Of a stretch of DNA of 64,000 bases, positions 8,416 through 19,700 are shown piece by piece (within the stretch, counting starts at the first letter, position 1; each line of letters begins with the position of its first letter). The stretch is from contig CAAAJI010000090.1 of assembly GCA_900642245.1 (NCBI GenBank), positions 23,097-87,096 on the forward strand. Direction: 5' to 3'. The notes beneath the pieces were generated by a model. It made no database searches. It had not been told where the DNA came from and was given only the letters and a program-made list of their open reading frames with translations. Made by a program: the position numbers and the translations under genes. This DNA comes from Fragilaria radians (taxonomy: Eukaryota; Bacillariophyta; Fragilariophyceae; Fragilariales; Fragilariaceae).

Positions 8416-10675
8416 TTCCAGGTTAATTGGACAAATATATTTATATCTTCTCAACGTCAAAACTATATTCGTCTGATCTGATCGAGCAGGAACTAAAAAA
8501 ATTCAATAACACTTCTCTTTGCAAATTACGAAAGGTCCCGCGTAAAAGGGATAGGGGGATAATACCTTTTTGAAAAGCGCGTTGAACAACTCTGTATGTT
8601 TCACAACAACACCTTTCGTGTTTAGCTGAACGGAACTCAATTTTCTGGACTAACCACTCTTTAACAGTAGAAATCAAAGAATTTCGAATTTACGTCTGTA
8701 ACTACCGATTAGCGATGCAATAATGGACTCCCAACGGATCAAGGATTTCTAACTTGCAAAGAAAATTCTTTGGACTCTCCAATAAATCCACATACACTTT
8801 AACGACATGAATGAATTCAAATTTGTAGGAACTTTCTGTATAACTTCTTAGAGTATCATTATCACGCGTAAGGTATTGATATCCTTGATTATCAAGTTAC
8901 ATGTGATCAAAAATTGAAATCCAATCCAAGGTAAACAATTGGAAGACTGATAACGATCCATATTTCTTGAGCTTGAGTTATTACATCAATCCAATATGTT
9001 ATCGTTGTGAATGAAGAGTTGATATCGTACCATCGGAAATTCGTAATTTTGCATTTCATACTTTGAAATAGATTTCCATTTTACAAGCTTTTTATGTAAG
9101 GGCAAAAATTAGTCTACCACAAATACAAAAACAAAAGTTTTAGTCCCTAGCTAGTTTCTGGGTTCTTTTGCCATTGACCATCTGCGTGTTTTGCTGCGGG
9201 TGCTTGCTTTAGCCTGCCACGAAAGGAAATTTCAATATTTTCCAATTTATCAGATGTGGTTTCCGGTCAGTTGCACTATCAAGAACTTGTAAGGACAAGA
9301 TATCCTCTAAAAAGGGTAGGGGAAGGAGGGAGTGCAATGGATTAGTGATAGAATTAAGCGTGGAATAAACATCAACAAGTTGAATTTATTTTTTAATTTT
9401 CGAGGCAAAAATGGGCCTTGCGTTTGGCGTCACAATTTAACTGAAATGTATTGCAGTGTCTATTTAGAATAATAGGCTTGACATGTCAACTTTTTTCACA
9501 AAGAAACCTGGAAAATGCCAGTTTTTTGCTGTATTGCGGCAGGCTAACGCAAGTAAAAAATGAGTCACGAGTAAAATTACAATAGGTGACTATGGTGATT
9601 GTAATTGTGGTGGGCTAATTTTTGCCCTAAGGCCTTTATATTTTTTAACTCCCAGGATGACAGTATAAATTGCTAGGCTTGCATACTTGGCTAAAGTAGC
9701 CAATTCATAAATCTAGAGAAAGGATTATAACTGTGTCAAAGAGGAAAAGTCAAGGATTTTGAATAAATAGGGATAACATAATCTTTGTATACTAACTATG
9801 AGTTATAATTATCATTCATATCAAATAATGAATACTGCCATCTATTTGCAGTATATTACTTTCCCAGATCAATCGGCAGTAAGAAAATGTTACAGGTCAA
9901 AGGATAGACCAAGTAGATGGCATTAATAAAGTGATGTTTCCAGATACTCAAGGATGCACTTTTGATACTGATGATTACATGATAACATATTTGACATTGT
10001 AAATGAATCACAATGAGGTTCAAGGTGATAAGCAGTAAAGTGATGTCAGGGAATTGCAAGCAGTTGATCTAAGTTGCAGTTTGACACTTTCATTCAAAGG
10101 GAATACTAATTATCTCCTTTAATTTCATATTCATTGTTGTCAGGGCTAGATATTCTCCATGCTACAAACAAAACCTACGATAAAGAGCAAAGACAAGCTA
10201 AGAAGACTCAATTATTCAGGTATAATGTGTTAACCATTCTGAAACATTCATTCCAATTTCATTTATGATACATTTATGCCTCAATCTTGAAAAGGGAAAC
10301 ACGACATTTATTGAGGTCTTTCTCTTAATAGGCTTTCTCGCAACTTTCCTATTTAATTGTTCAACAATCACATTGTACGCTACCAATTTTTGACGCAAGT
10401 AAAGAGTTATACATTGTGACGAAATTTCCGGATCTCAAGGAGCATTCCATACCTTACCAGCAATTGTAGAGTGCCAATACAATTTCAACAGAAAGTGAGA
10501 AGGCCATCTAACTTCTTGAACTTTCAGGAGTCTCTCGCTAGGGATAGAGAACAATTTAAGTTTTCTCTGGAAATGAACATATCTGGCAAAAACCTATGCC
10601 AAAAGCTTGAAGGCCCCACTAGATATTCATTCATTCAATATATCCCGGAGTTTAGTGCCAATTTGTTCATTAAAT
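8416..10675. other. non-coding region around a MITE
   Basis: 2.26 kb without a supportable gene. Short ORFs here lack protein-like composition. The main feature is the inverted-repeat element at 9100-9627. The interval should also hold the promoter of the unknown gene ending at 8415 and the 3' UTR of the VPS34-like gene. Confidence 0.5.
9100..9627. mobile_element. MITE-like element with terminal inverted repeats and TAA target duplication
   Basis: The left end reads GGGCAAAAATTAGTCTACCA and the right end, reverse complemented, reads GGGCAAAAATTAGCCCACCA. The first 13 bases are identical, and similarity continues with mismatches to about 38 bases. The element is directly flanked by TAA at 9097-9099 and 9628-9630. 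A second, inner inverted pair (9203-9220 with 9536-9553, sharing TTAGCCTGCC) makes the element partly palindromic. A 3-bp TWA duplication and GGG-starting ends are typical of PIF/Harbinger elements. At 528 bp with no ORF it would be non-autonomous. Confidence 0.72.
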
Positions 10676-13600
10676 TCACATCAGACTTTCTTCAATTAGT
10701 TCTTCCATAAACGTTATTGCCTCTTCAGGTGAGAGTTCCAGTTTCATCCTCAGTCTCACTCCTTCAAGAGCCTCTGATGGATCTTGGAGGTTTGAGATAC
10801 TCGGAAGAGCTGCTGGCACCATGGATCGAATCATCGACAAGATTATTCGTACATTAACATGTCGTCGTAAAGCTACAAAAACTGCGCTCGCTAACGAAAG
10901 GAACCTTGCGTAGTTATTACTATGGCGTCCTCCCATTCCCCCAATCAAGTGATCTCGAATTTCAAGGGGGAAGACCGACTGGACCTCGCAAGATAGGATT
11001 TTGGAGTAGGAATACTGAAGAAAGTATCCATTTTGATGCAATAACAGGGTATCCAGGTTTCGATCTGCGACACCGAGAAGATAAGTCAAGACAAAATAGC
11101 CTGCGCAGCTCTTAATGTAGTTATCCATGACTGCCTTGCGAATAAAAAATGGTGCATCAGCATCAAAAGATGATTTTCGAAGAAAGTCTTGGATCGGGCT
11201 CTTGCTATGTTCATTCTTAAAATCGATGCACGACAAAGGAATTGGATTACAAACAGCACCAGAGAGATGTTTCCATAGCTTAGCTTTCCCCAAATCAGAA
11301 AAGTGCAAATTAGACAAGGCAGGTCTCTCATCTTCATAATCGCCATAATTCCTTGCCTTGGAAAAGAATGATGGCATAGATGGTCCGCAAATTTCACTCA
11401 AGAAAGCACAACCATTCATCCATTCAAAGAATCCTTGATTAACTCCAACCGAAATGCATTTAAGTGTCAATAATTTCAAGTCAAGGCCAGATGCTTTCAA
11501 TAATGAAGCACATACATTTATGAATTGGTTGGCAAACATTTCTTGACGGAAGTCATCTTTATAATTATACACAAGCATTCGCTGGAAAGGCGCTTTCCGA
11601 GAATCGAGGGAGATGTGATGATCAAAACATGCTAGTTGTAGCTCGATTTCCACTTGCATAGGCAGCAGCCTTGTGATTCCGTTGGAGTGATTTCCATACT
11701 GATCGAAAGTATTGCTTGTTTCCAAAGAACATAAGTGACATGAATAAGGAATAGGAGATAGCGGTGAAAACCCATCTTGAAGTGTTTTTTCCCAAAGAGG
11801 CTGCAAGTCTATCCAGTAATGACCAATCTTCGTTCTACTTACATGCCTATCAGCTATATCATTTTGTTGTGACGATTTTTCATTTGATTCCTTATACACG
11901 ACGAGATAAAGAGTTTGCGGTGGGCCAGACGCTGATAAATTTTCGAAAATAATTCTATCTTGCTTTTCCCAATAATGCAAGGACGCGGCATCATTTTCCG
12001 AGGTACTTTTCCCTGTAGCCATTTCGCAGCCTCCAACAGTCGCCCGAACTAAATATGAGTAATCATCGTGGTTGTTAAGATCATTGTTGTCGCCTGACCC
12101 TGTTAAATCTGTCGAAGGTGTGTCTCGAATTGAGACCACTTTTAAAGTGGTTAGGTAACGCTGTTCGTTGCCACAGGAAATTTTGACGCTGGGGATGTTT
12201 GGTCTTCGTTTACGATTGTCTTGCCTTTTCTCCATGTTAAACGTGATCAAAAGAGGAAATCTTCGTAAATTTAAAACCGAACAAGCACCAATATCTATCG
12301 ATGATAACATTTCGTTTGCATTCATTGGGTTCATGATCGGAAAACAAGAAGAGAGACTTGAGAAATTTGTGTGCAAATCTTTTCTCAATTGTGTCGTCAA
12401 CTTTGAAAAATCAAATCCCTGATCAATCATGCCAGACTGGGATGCAACTTTTGATCCTTGATTGAGACACTGCATTTGGTTGCAATTTAGTGATTCGCAT
12501 ATCTCACTCAAATCCAGCAAGAAGCGTTGCATATTTTGAAGCAGGGCAGGAAAAGAAGAGTGATAATTGTCAATCCCCAAGCTTGTGGAAGGTCTTGATA
12601 CTTCCCAAAATGCCGATGATTTTAAGGTTTCACAAGCATATTCGGAATTAGAAGGAACTATGGGACCTTTATTGCTACTTAACAGCCGTGGATGCAACTG
12701 AAAAGACCCGACAATATCATGGCTGTGATCCAAATCAGAATTAGGCGTTGAACTCATAGTAGCGTCGGGAATAATGCCCAATGTGATTTTGCAGGAATCC
12801 AAAAATAACTTCTCCAGTGCCTTTGAACGCTTCTGGTTACTTTCGATAACATCCTCACTTTTCATAGCGGAAGGATCGGATGCAGATCGTGGGGAAACGA
12901 GAGGCGATTTCCTCTCAAAACATGACGATGAAACTCCATCACTGAAATGACCATCCAACGCGTGAAGAAATGATAGCAACATGTAATGCAGCTCTTGACG
13001 AAATTCGTGATCATGGAGGGCCTTGACATAAATAGTGAGGTTATAGTTTGACACAAAATAAATAGGTCGTTGATTATTCCTTACCATATCTAATAACAAT
13101 TTGCAGACTTCATTTATGGTTTCGACTTCGACTTCCAACGTCAACGAATCGTCACTGCTCAGCTCATGCAAAAGACTGACACATTGAGGTAGAAACAATT
13201 CAGCAAAATGGCTTCCATTATCTTGCTGCAAAAGACTTTGAAAGATATTTGCTCTGGTCATTCCTTCACACCGCGTGATTTCTGTAAGAATTCTATCTTC
13301 GTCATAGTCTGAATTGAACATCTGGAAGCAAAAAATTACTGCGTCAATGGAATTCCATTTCATCCATCGACCCTGGAGAGTTTCTGGGGAGGCTTCTGCC
13401 TCCGCAACGAAAAATTGCCTCATGGAAACTTTAGGTAACATTTCGCTCTGTTCTTCATCAGAAATAAGAGAATGATATACCGATCCCAAACTGAGCTCAA
13501 GGTCATTGCGACATTGCATGATGTCTTCATGAGTCATTAGGCGTGCTAAACCTGGGGTGAATGCAAAGTACATTGATAGCTCATCTTCCCTGATAAAGTG

Positions 13601-14506
13601 ATCACGAATCTGAGATACTGCCATTTTTTCATCCATATTTCTAATTGTGTTTTCATTGAGTGCCGCTAAAAGGCATCCTCCCTTTATACTAGTCAACTTC
13701 GTCAATATTGATGAATGAGGTACAAAGGCGAAATTACCACACGCTGCCCAAGATATCCCGTATTGGCCTGTTGAAAATAGGAGCACCGAGTAAATTGTTC
13801 CGTTTTTGTAGAGACTCATTTCCAAAGGGATACTACAAACAATCGAATCTCTGGCCATATGATTGGATGATTTACTCTTCTTGCAGCTACTTTTATCATC
13901 AGGGTTAATGGCATTGTGCTGCCTTAAGATTTCAAAAGCCTTATGGGATGGTTCACCTAAAACATTTATCCCATTTATCCCTACCAATACACTTCCCACT
14001 TTAATTCCCGCATACGAAGCTTCAGTGCCTTGTTTGATTTCGCGGATATAAACACCCATGGCTATACTCGATAAAATCATACGGTTTTTGTTTAGATCTT
14101 CTGAGCTCTTTGCAAGAAATGTTGAGTTTATCACGATCAAAGGCGTATGTCTAGTTTCATTCTCGTCGTATCTAGGAATGTTTTTTGAAACAAATAAATC
14201 TTCACCAAAGGTTGCATCAATCCATTCTTTTCGTGTATCAATGGATTCAGGAAGCCAAGTTTCAGAGCAAGGGAAAAAAGAATGATTGATATCATCCGCA
14301 GAGTTTTTCATTTCTAAGCTTTCTGCTTCGTCTACTGATTCGGTGGAATAACATCGTGCAGCCTGATAAAGAACTTTTGATGACTTTTCCTGTATTTCAG
14401 ATCGAGCTTTCGCAATGACGCGTACAGCTTTATCCTTTCCAGCAACTACAGATGAATCAACTACTTCTTGGTTTTGTTTGTAATAAAAATATGCGGCAAT
14501 AAACAT
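10676..14506 (-). CDS. PDZ-containing VPS34-like (class III PI3K) protein, predicted catalytically dead
   Basis: 1,276 residues in one exon; an in-frame TAA precedes the ATG. A PDZ-like domain covers about residues 125-198 (GVYIREIKQG...GIKVGSVLVGINGINVLG), and a weaker second one about 236-317. A C2-like region lies near 840-950. Residues about 975-1276 align with the VPS34 kinase domain: DDFRQE, IQDFLRKSS, VMDNYIKSCAGYFVLTYLLG, GGMGG, LRRHVNV and ELSPEEA. The catalytic residues are changed: the ATP-binding Lys is N981, the DRHxDN loop reads ADRNLDT (1147-1153), and DFG reads SYS (1166-1168). It therefore looks like a pseudokinase, perhaps a scaffold. The stop falls just before the usual C-terminal helix. 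The N-terminus (MFIAAYFYY) is short and hydrophobic. Confidence 0.88.
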   Translation of the reverse strand: MFIAAYFYYKQNQEVVDSSVVAGKDKAVRVIAKARSEIQEKSSKVLYQAARCYSTESVDEAESLEMKNSADDINHSFFPCSETWLPESIDTRKEWIDATFGEDLFVSKNIPRYDENETRHTPLIVINSTFLAKSSEDLNKNRMILSSIAMGVYIREIKQGTEASYAGIKVGSVLVGINGINVLGEPSHKAFEILRQHNAINPDDKSSCKKSKSSNHMARDSIVCSIPLEMSLYKNGTIYSVLLFSTGQYGISWAACGNFAFVPHSSILTKLTSIKGGCLLAALNENTIRNMDEKMAVSQIRDHFIREDELSMYFAFTPGLARLMTHEDIMQCRNDLELSLGSVYHSLISDEEQSEMLPKVSMRQFFVAEAEASPETLQGRWMKWNSIDAVIFCFQMFNSDYDEDRILTEITRCEGMTRANIFQSLLQQDNGSHFAELFLPQCVSLLHELSSDDSLTLEVEVETINEVCKLLLDMVRNNQRPIYFVSNYNLTIYVKALHDHEFRQELHYMLLSFLHALDGHFSDGVSSSCFERKSPLVSPRSASDPSAMKSEDVIESNQKRSKALEKLFLDSCKITLGIIPDATMSSTPNSDLDHSHDIVGSFQLHPRLLSSNKGPIVPSNSEYACETLKSSAFWEVSRPSTSLGIDNYHSSFPALLQNMQRFLLDLSEICESLNCNQMQCLNQGSKVASQSGMIDQGFDFSKLTTQLRKDLHTNFSSLSSCFPIMNPMNANEMLSSIDIGACSVLNLRRFPLLITFNMEKRQDNRKRRPNIPSVKISCGNEQRYLTTLKVVSIRDTPSTDLTGSGDNNDLNNHDDYSYLVRATVGGCEMATGKSTSENDAASLHYWEKQDRIIFENLSASGPPQTLYLVVYKESNEKSSQQNDIADRHVSRTKIGHYWIDLQPLWEKTLQDGFSPLSPIPYSCHLCSLETSNTFDQYGNHSNGITRLLPMQVEIELQLACFDHHISLDSRKAPFQRMLVYNYKDDFRQEMFANQFINVCASLLKASGLDLKLLTLKCISVGVNQGFFEWMNGCAFLSEICGPSMPSFFSKARNYGDYEDERPALSNLHFSDLGKAKLWKHLSGAVCNPIPLSCIDFKNEHSKSPIQDFLRKSSFDADAPFFIRKAVMDNYIKSCAGYFVLTYLLGVADRNLDTLLLHQNGYFLQYSYSKILSCEVQSVFPLEIRDHLIGGMGGRHSNNYARFLSLASAVFVALRRHVNVRIILSMIRSMVPAALPSISNLQDPSEALEGVRLRMKLELSPEEAITFMEELIEESLM

Positions 14507-16149
14507 CCCAACTTGAAAGTTTTGGATGATACGGTGATATTAACGTTGCAGCCAATAACGGGTGTGAGGCCGCGTTAAGCCTTGGCTGTGAGACGACCTC
14601 TATTTGTCTCAGATACGACAAATAATTGGAGGTATTGTTATTCGGGGTTGGTGGATGGAAACTAGAGTGACTTTGTGGTAACGGTGATTCAAGCCCTTTT
14701 TGGTAAACAAAACGACCAACATTTTTTAAGGTCAATGATAACATACAGTCACGATAAAATGTATTAATTTTTTAATACACTCGTTAGAAAGTTTTCAACC
14801 AAGATTCACTGTGGGATCTCGCAAAATAAGAATTGAGATAAGCCGAAAAAAAACACAAAATATAAATACATTTCATCATCAATTCAGGCATTCTTCAACA
14901 TTGCCCTAGTTCCCACAAATGCTCTCTAAGTTTACTCATTCTCATGCGGCGTGCTAGGTGTCATAAACTCCCATATGAATCATGATGCCTTCTCTTTCTT
15001 AATGTTTTTTGGAAACAAAACAAACCTTCTGAGTTGATCATTTAGTCACCTAATTTCCCTGAATTGATTGGTTGAAGTTTCTGACCATCTACCAAAATAA
15101 TGCACTGAACAAGATTTTCAAAATTATCAAGCATTCCAAAGCGTTGATCATGTGACTTAAGCACCCTTGACGCCGATACAAATGCCATAAATCTGATATC
15201 GGGCATTTTTTGTGAATCGAGAAGGAGTCCTTTGTTTGAACAAAGAGAAGAATTGGAAGCGGATACGATATCCTCTTTAATTACCATTGGTTCAGTCTAC
15301 TGCATAGTTAGCCGTGCATTGGAAATGACCTTATTGGGTTAGTTAGCGCGAACATTCAGGTTTAGTACCTTTAAGTTTGGGATACAGCATGCACTCTGCG
15401 TTTAATTTATAGGGTATAACTCGTTTAGATTTTCATGTTTTCAAGCGGTCCTTAAGATGGTGCATCAATTTTTTAATCTGATTACATGAAGCTTTGCTAC
15501 CTATTTCTTGATAATTCTATAGTTTGTTTCATAATGAGATGACGTTCTAGAAAAGGGGTGAATGAAAGACATCCAAGCCATTTTGATTCTCCTTGTAACT
15601 TGGGTTTACATCTTTATAATTAATTGTAGTAAGTGCTTCAGGGAATGGATATATATGGCTATTTTATATATGCTTGTTATCAGGCGTTCATTACTATCTC
15701 TTGTTTCTTGCTTTTTTTTAAACTTAGTAGCATATACAAAGCTTGGTTTGTATCATATTACCATAATACGCATTATTATTTTAACGATCGTTGAAATTCG
15801 AATTGCTCTGTGCTTTTTTCAATGAGGTCAAAATGACACTGTTGTTAAAGGTAATTATGTTGGTAAAAATTCTTCGAGAAAACGACCAAGTTCTGAATGG
15901 TAATCTATTTTCCTATTGATAAAGCAAATTTCTATCTCCCATTTTCAACAGTGATGTCTTATTCTTTATATATTTTGTTCATCTGATGGAGGATGTTCAC
16001 ATCAAGCGGAGTACGAACCCCAATTCCTCTTCACGTTCGAAGTCAGTAACGTTACGAAAAATCTAGAAATGCTTCCCGGCTAATGGTTACCGAGTAATCA
16101 TGGAGCAATAAATTATAGAATGAAATAAGGTTATTTTGTTAACGAAATT
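14507..16149. other. intergenic region with one weak ORF
   Basis: 1.6 kb between the VPS34-like gene and DPY30. It holds the upstream region of the former and the 3' side of the latter. Apart from the weak ORF at 15042-15287 no gene, RNA or repeat was recognised. Confidence 0.45.
15042..15287 (-). CDS. small ORF of 81 residues, doubtful
   Basis: Starts with a true ATG and has a varied, soluble-looking composition (MPDIRFMAFVSASRVLKSHD), unlike most short ORFs in the AT-rich DNA nearby. No family is recognised, and no splice partner or promoter element is seen. It could be a small gene, an exon or chance. Confidence 0.22.
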   Translation of the reverse strand: MVIKEDIVSASNSSLCSNKGLLLDSQKMPDIRFMAFVSASRVLKSHDQRFGMLDNFENLVQCIILVDGQKLQPINSGKLGD

Positions 16150-16729
16150 TTAACGAGGAGGCATATGCTGCGATGAGGACAAATGTGACGGCATTCCTCC
16201 CGAAACCGATGGCGACTGATTTGACATGACCCCAGCTCGCTGAGGGTCGTTTTTCAATAAATAAGCGGCCAACCACTCTACTGGATTTGGAGGACGCTCC
16301 TTGACCAACTCCGACATGCCTATTGAAGAAATTGAAAACGAATGGTGTTCAATAATATTTTCAAAAATGACAAACTCATGATGATACCAACATACCTTCG
16401 AGCAAAAGAGGCACCACAGTTTGGTCCAAATAGGCACGAATCGGCAACGACTTCATTTGCTGCTGCTGCGCAGGATTCTGCTGCTGCATTTGCGACTGAG
16501 GTTGCATGTTGGGCTGCTGCATTTGCGGTTGTGGCATTGTCTGTTGCATCTGCGTCTGTTGCATGGAAGGGGGCATTTGATTTTGCTGAGACTGTTGCAT
16601 TGGCGGCGGCTGTGCCATACTATTCGAGTTCATCGTCGCAACTTGCTGTTGACGTTGCTGCTGCTGACTTAACAACTGCTGCAATTGCTGCTGTTGCTGT
16701 TGAAGTTGCTGAAGTTGCTTCGGATCCAT
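16150..16729 (-). CDS. DPY30: DPY30/Sdc1-like COMPASS subunit with Gln/Met-rich N-terminus, two exons
   Basis: Exons 16396-16729 and 16150-16319 join across a 76-bp intron (GTATGT...CAATAG) to give 167 residues. The junction makes LPIRAYLDQTVVPLLLEG continuous with MSELVKERPPNPVEWLAAYL, which matches the DPY30 motif (AYLDQTVVPILLQGL..LAKERPPNPIEFLA) almost residue for residue. DPY30 dimerises through this two-helix motif in SET1/MLL histone H3K4 methyltransferase complexes in the nucleus. The first about 100 residues are an unusual Gln/Met/Pro-rich extension encoded by a CAG/CAA-type repeat. The protein is longer than human DPY30 (about 99 residues) because of it. Confidence 0.93.
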
Positions 16730-19700
16730 CGCTGGAGGGAGGGAAAATATTATTGTAGAGGTTTAAACTGTACAATTCTATGATTCCGGAATTTCTTCTG
16801 AAATCTTCTCTAAAACGTTACATTTCCGTACAGACATAAAGACAACCTTCACAATATTTGGACGAATTTGATTGGTTACTGCTTCACAATTTTCTTACGA
16901 AATACAGGATTGATCGAAGGGAATAGTTTAGTATTGTGACGTTGAGACAATCCCAAGATCTCACAATTACAACAAAAGTGAAAGAGGAAGTAATTCTGAC
17001 ATTATAAGTTTCCTTTAATTTCAAATTCACCCCCAACATCAAACCATATGTGCTGAGGTAATGTCTATTGTGAAAGTCATGATTTACATCAATTTTTCCT
17101 ATATCTTCTGAAACTAAAGGATTCCTGATCAAAAAAAAATTGATTCAGGTTGTTCCTGAATCCATTCCTGATATATATATTTATGATTTTAAACCAATTT
17201 AATTCTCTATGCAAAAAATTAATTCAACCAGCTTGGTAAAGTTGGCAGCAAGATGTCCGGAATGCTTTTGCTCCGATTTAATCCTATGATGAATTCTCAG
17301 AAAAAAAATCGCATTTTCTAGCTGGTAGCAAAAGCAACAACATGTTGACAATTACTTTTCATTGTTTTCTTCTCTCATGTTCATGTTTGAGCATAGACAT
17401 CTTTCTTGTACTTAGCCAGTTATATACTTTGTTAGTTTTCAACATCTTTTTCTGATGAGTTTAATAGATATCAATTTCTTTTTTGCCTTCTCAATGCTCC
17501 AATTTTCTATGGTTGTGTTTCAACTAAGAATGATGGCCATCTGTTTCTTTTCATGATAGTTTTGAGAGGATTTTCGTGACCACATTTTCTAAATTTTGAT
17601 CAAAATACCAGAGGAGAGCCCACAAAGATTGTGACTAGGTTTTCACTTGAAACTCTCTAGATTTCGGAATGTTAGCTACTGTGGTAACAATTTCTGAATA
17701 AGAAAACAGCTAATGAAGAACAATTCAAGCAGAAGTGTCTAGGAGATGCCTTAAATTCTATGCAGTTAAAAAACAAAAAGCTTGGACAAGCAATTTTCAG
17801 AGGTGCTACTTAAATCAAAGAAACAAAGATGCGATAATCAAAAGGAATTTTAAGTCCAATATGAGAATACAGAAAATTCTTTTCATTTTCTATATTCCGA
17901 CTAGAATACATAAAACTAACATGATGAAGCCAAATGGCTTGCAGCAAGACCGCTGTTGTCATCAATGATGTCATCCTTTCTTGTTCTGACATTAAGGGAA
18001 GTTCGGGGAAAGAAAGCTTCCAATTTATTTCTAAGAATGACATTTTAATCTATTTTTCACTATTCATGTGTATTACCAATACATTTATTCTTTCTTTTCT
18101 TTGAATCCACTTCATATTCATGATTTGTCCCATGATCCGCACGTGTTCAGACACGTTGTCGAATGTTTTGGATACTTTAGGATGTTTTCTCGAACATTAA
18201 TTAGGATTGGTGTTTTCTCATCCAACATGGTTGTTCTGTGGTTGCTCATTATGGACAGTATTGTCAACACTGCCATCATGATTGTTCATAAGAGTCATAA
18301 GACTCTGTAATCATCATTGCGACGATTATGTTTGAAAATGGATCATAGCTACCATGTACATCTCTTCCCATAACTTGATAGGAGACACACATATTCTGCA
18401 TCATGAAAACACGTTGCATTATTGCATCCATCTTGATTACAGAGGAATAGATGCTGTATCACCTTGAGACGAGAATGGAGCACACCAAAAGCTTGGGCCA
18501 ACGTTCTTTCCTGGCACGTTTCTGCCAGTTTGTGTAGCTTTTTTGTTGAGGAGTGAATGTCCCTTCACATATTGTGACTTCTCTGCATGGATACCATCCC
18601 AAATGTGAAATGGAATTACATTTTCTACCATCTAGTGAGAAAAGTTGAGAGATTCCCGATGTTGGGATCATTCAAGATAATCACACTATGCTTCCAATAC
18701 AACATGGGTCCAGGGGAATACCGCTCAGTTTGGTGAGCACCTTGCCATGTTTTTGGACAATATTCCTATCTTGTAAGGATACAATTGTGAAGTTTCAATA
18801 CCTGCTTAAGCTCATCAGTGGACGGAGAGCGACAGTTTTCATTGTCATACAAACCAGAGACAGTTGCAGCTAGCTCCTCAACACTGGCAGCTTGTGGTCT
18901 TGATATTTGAAAATATTCTCACAAAACATGTGCGAGAATGCAAAATGTCAAACTTTTCAATGTAATTAGAACATTTTGCTAATTGGGAAGCCCTTGCCTC
19001 ACCTGCTGCATTAGTTGCTACTTTGAAAAAGGAACAATCAGAGTCACCAATGCTATTCAAGATTCTCTTGACTTGATTGGAAGACAGGCACAACATGGAC
19101 AAAAAATCTGTTTCTTGAACAATGGTGTAATACCGTTCTTTATTCAGAATAATAGAAGATAACACGTTACATCCTTTGCAATACAAGTGTTACATAGTAA
19201 AGGCTTAGAAATAAGTTTGAAACCAATCTCTGCTCCTTTTTTGGTGAAATAGTAAAAGCAGTAAGGCAATCATCCTGCGACAAGAATCACAATTCTGAGC
19301 TTTAGAATGCAGGGCTTGACAGCATTCCTGTGATACATGATGAGATGGATGGACCTAGCATTTCCTTTCATATTTCATGTTTCATAACGTGAAAAAATGT
19401 TTTTGGACTATGAACTGCAATTGACATGAATGGAGAAGCAAATTGGGACAAGGATGAATTCTATACTTTTATAATGTTAAAAACATGGGAAGAGTAGGCT
19501 TTTTTAGTTAACGAGTAGTATAGGAATTGTTGAATCACTTGACCCTAGTGACTGCAAACGTGAGGTTATCAAAATTTCTTGTCATATGCCCAATATTTAG
19601 AAAACGAACAGCGTATACTCAAGAAGAGAAATCATCATAACAACAATGGTAAGTACACAAGGAAAGACAGTCAGCAGGAAGTACTCAATTTGACGGCAAA

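Noticed and set aside
11086..11397. 103-residue minus-strand ORF
   Set aside because: Alternate frame inside the VPS34-like gene.
16342..16758. 138-residue Ala-rich ORF on the plus strand
   Set aside because: It is the complement of the Gln/Met repeat of DPY30; the Ala/Leu-rich composition comes from the CAG/CAA tract.
18437..18671. two overlapping minus-strand ORFs considered as transposon remains
   Set aside because: No motif of gag, integrase, reverse transcriptase or transposase could be recognised.
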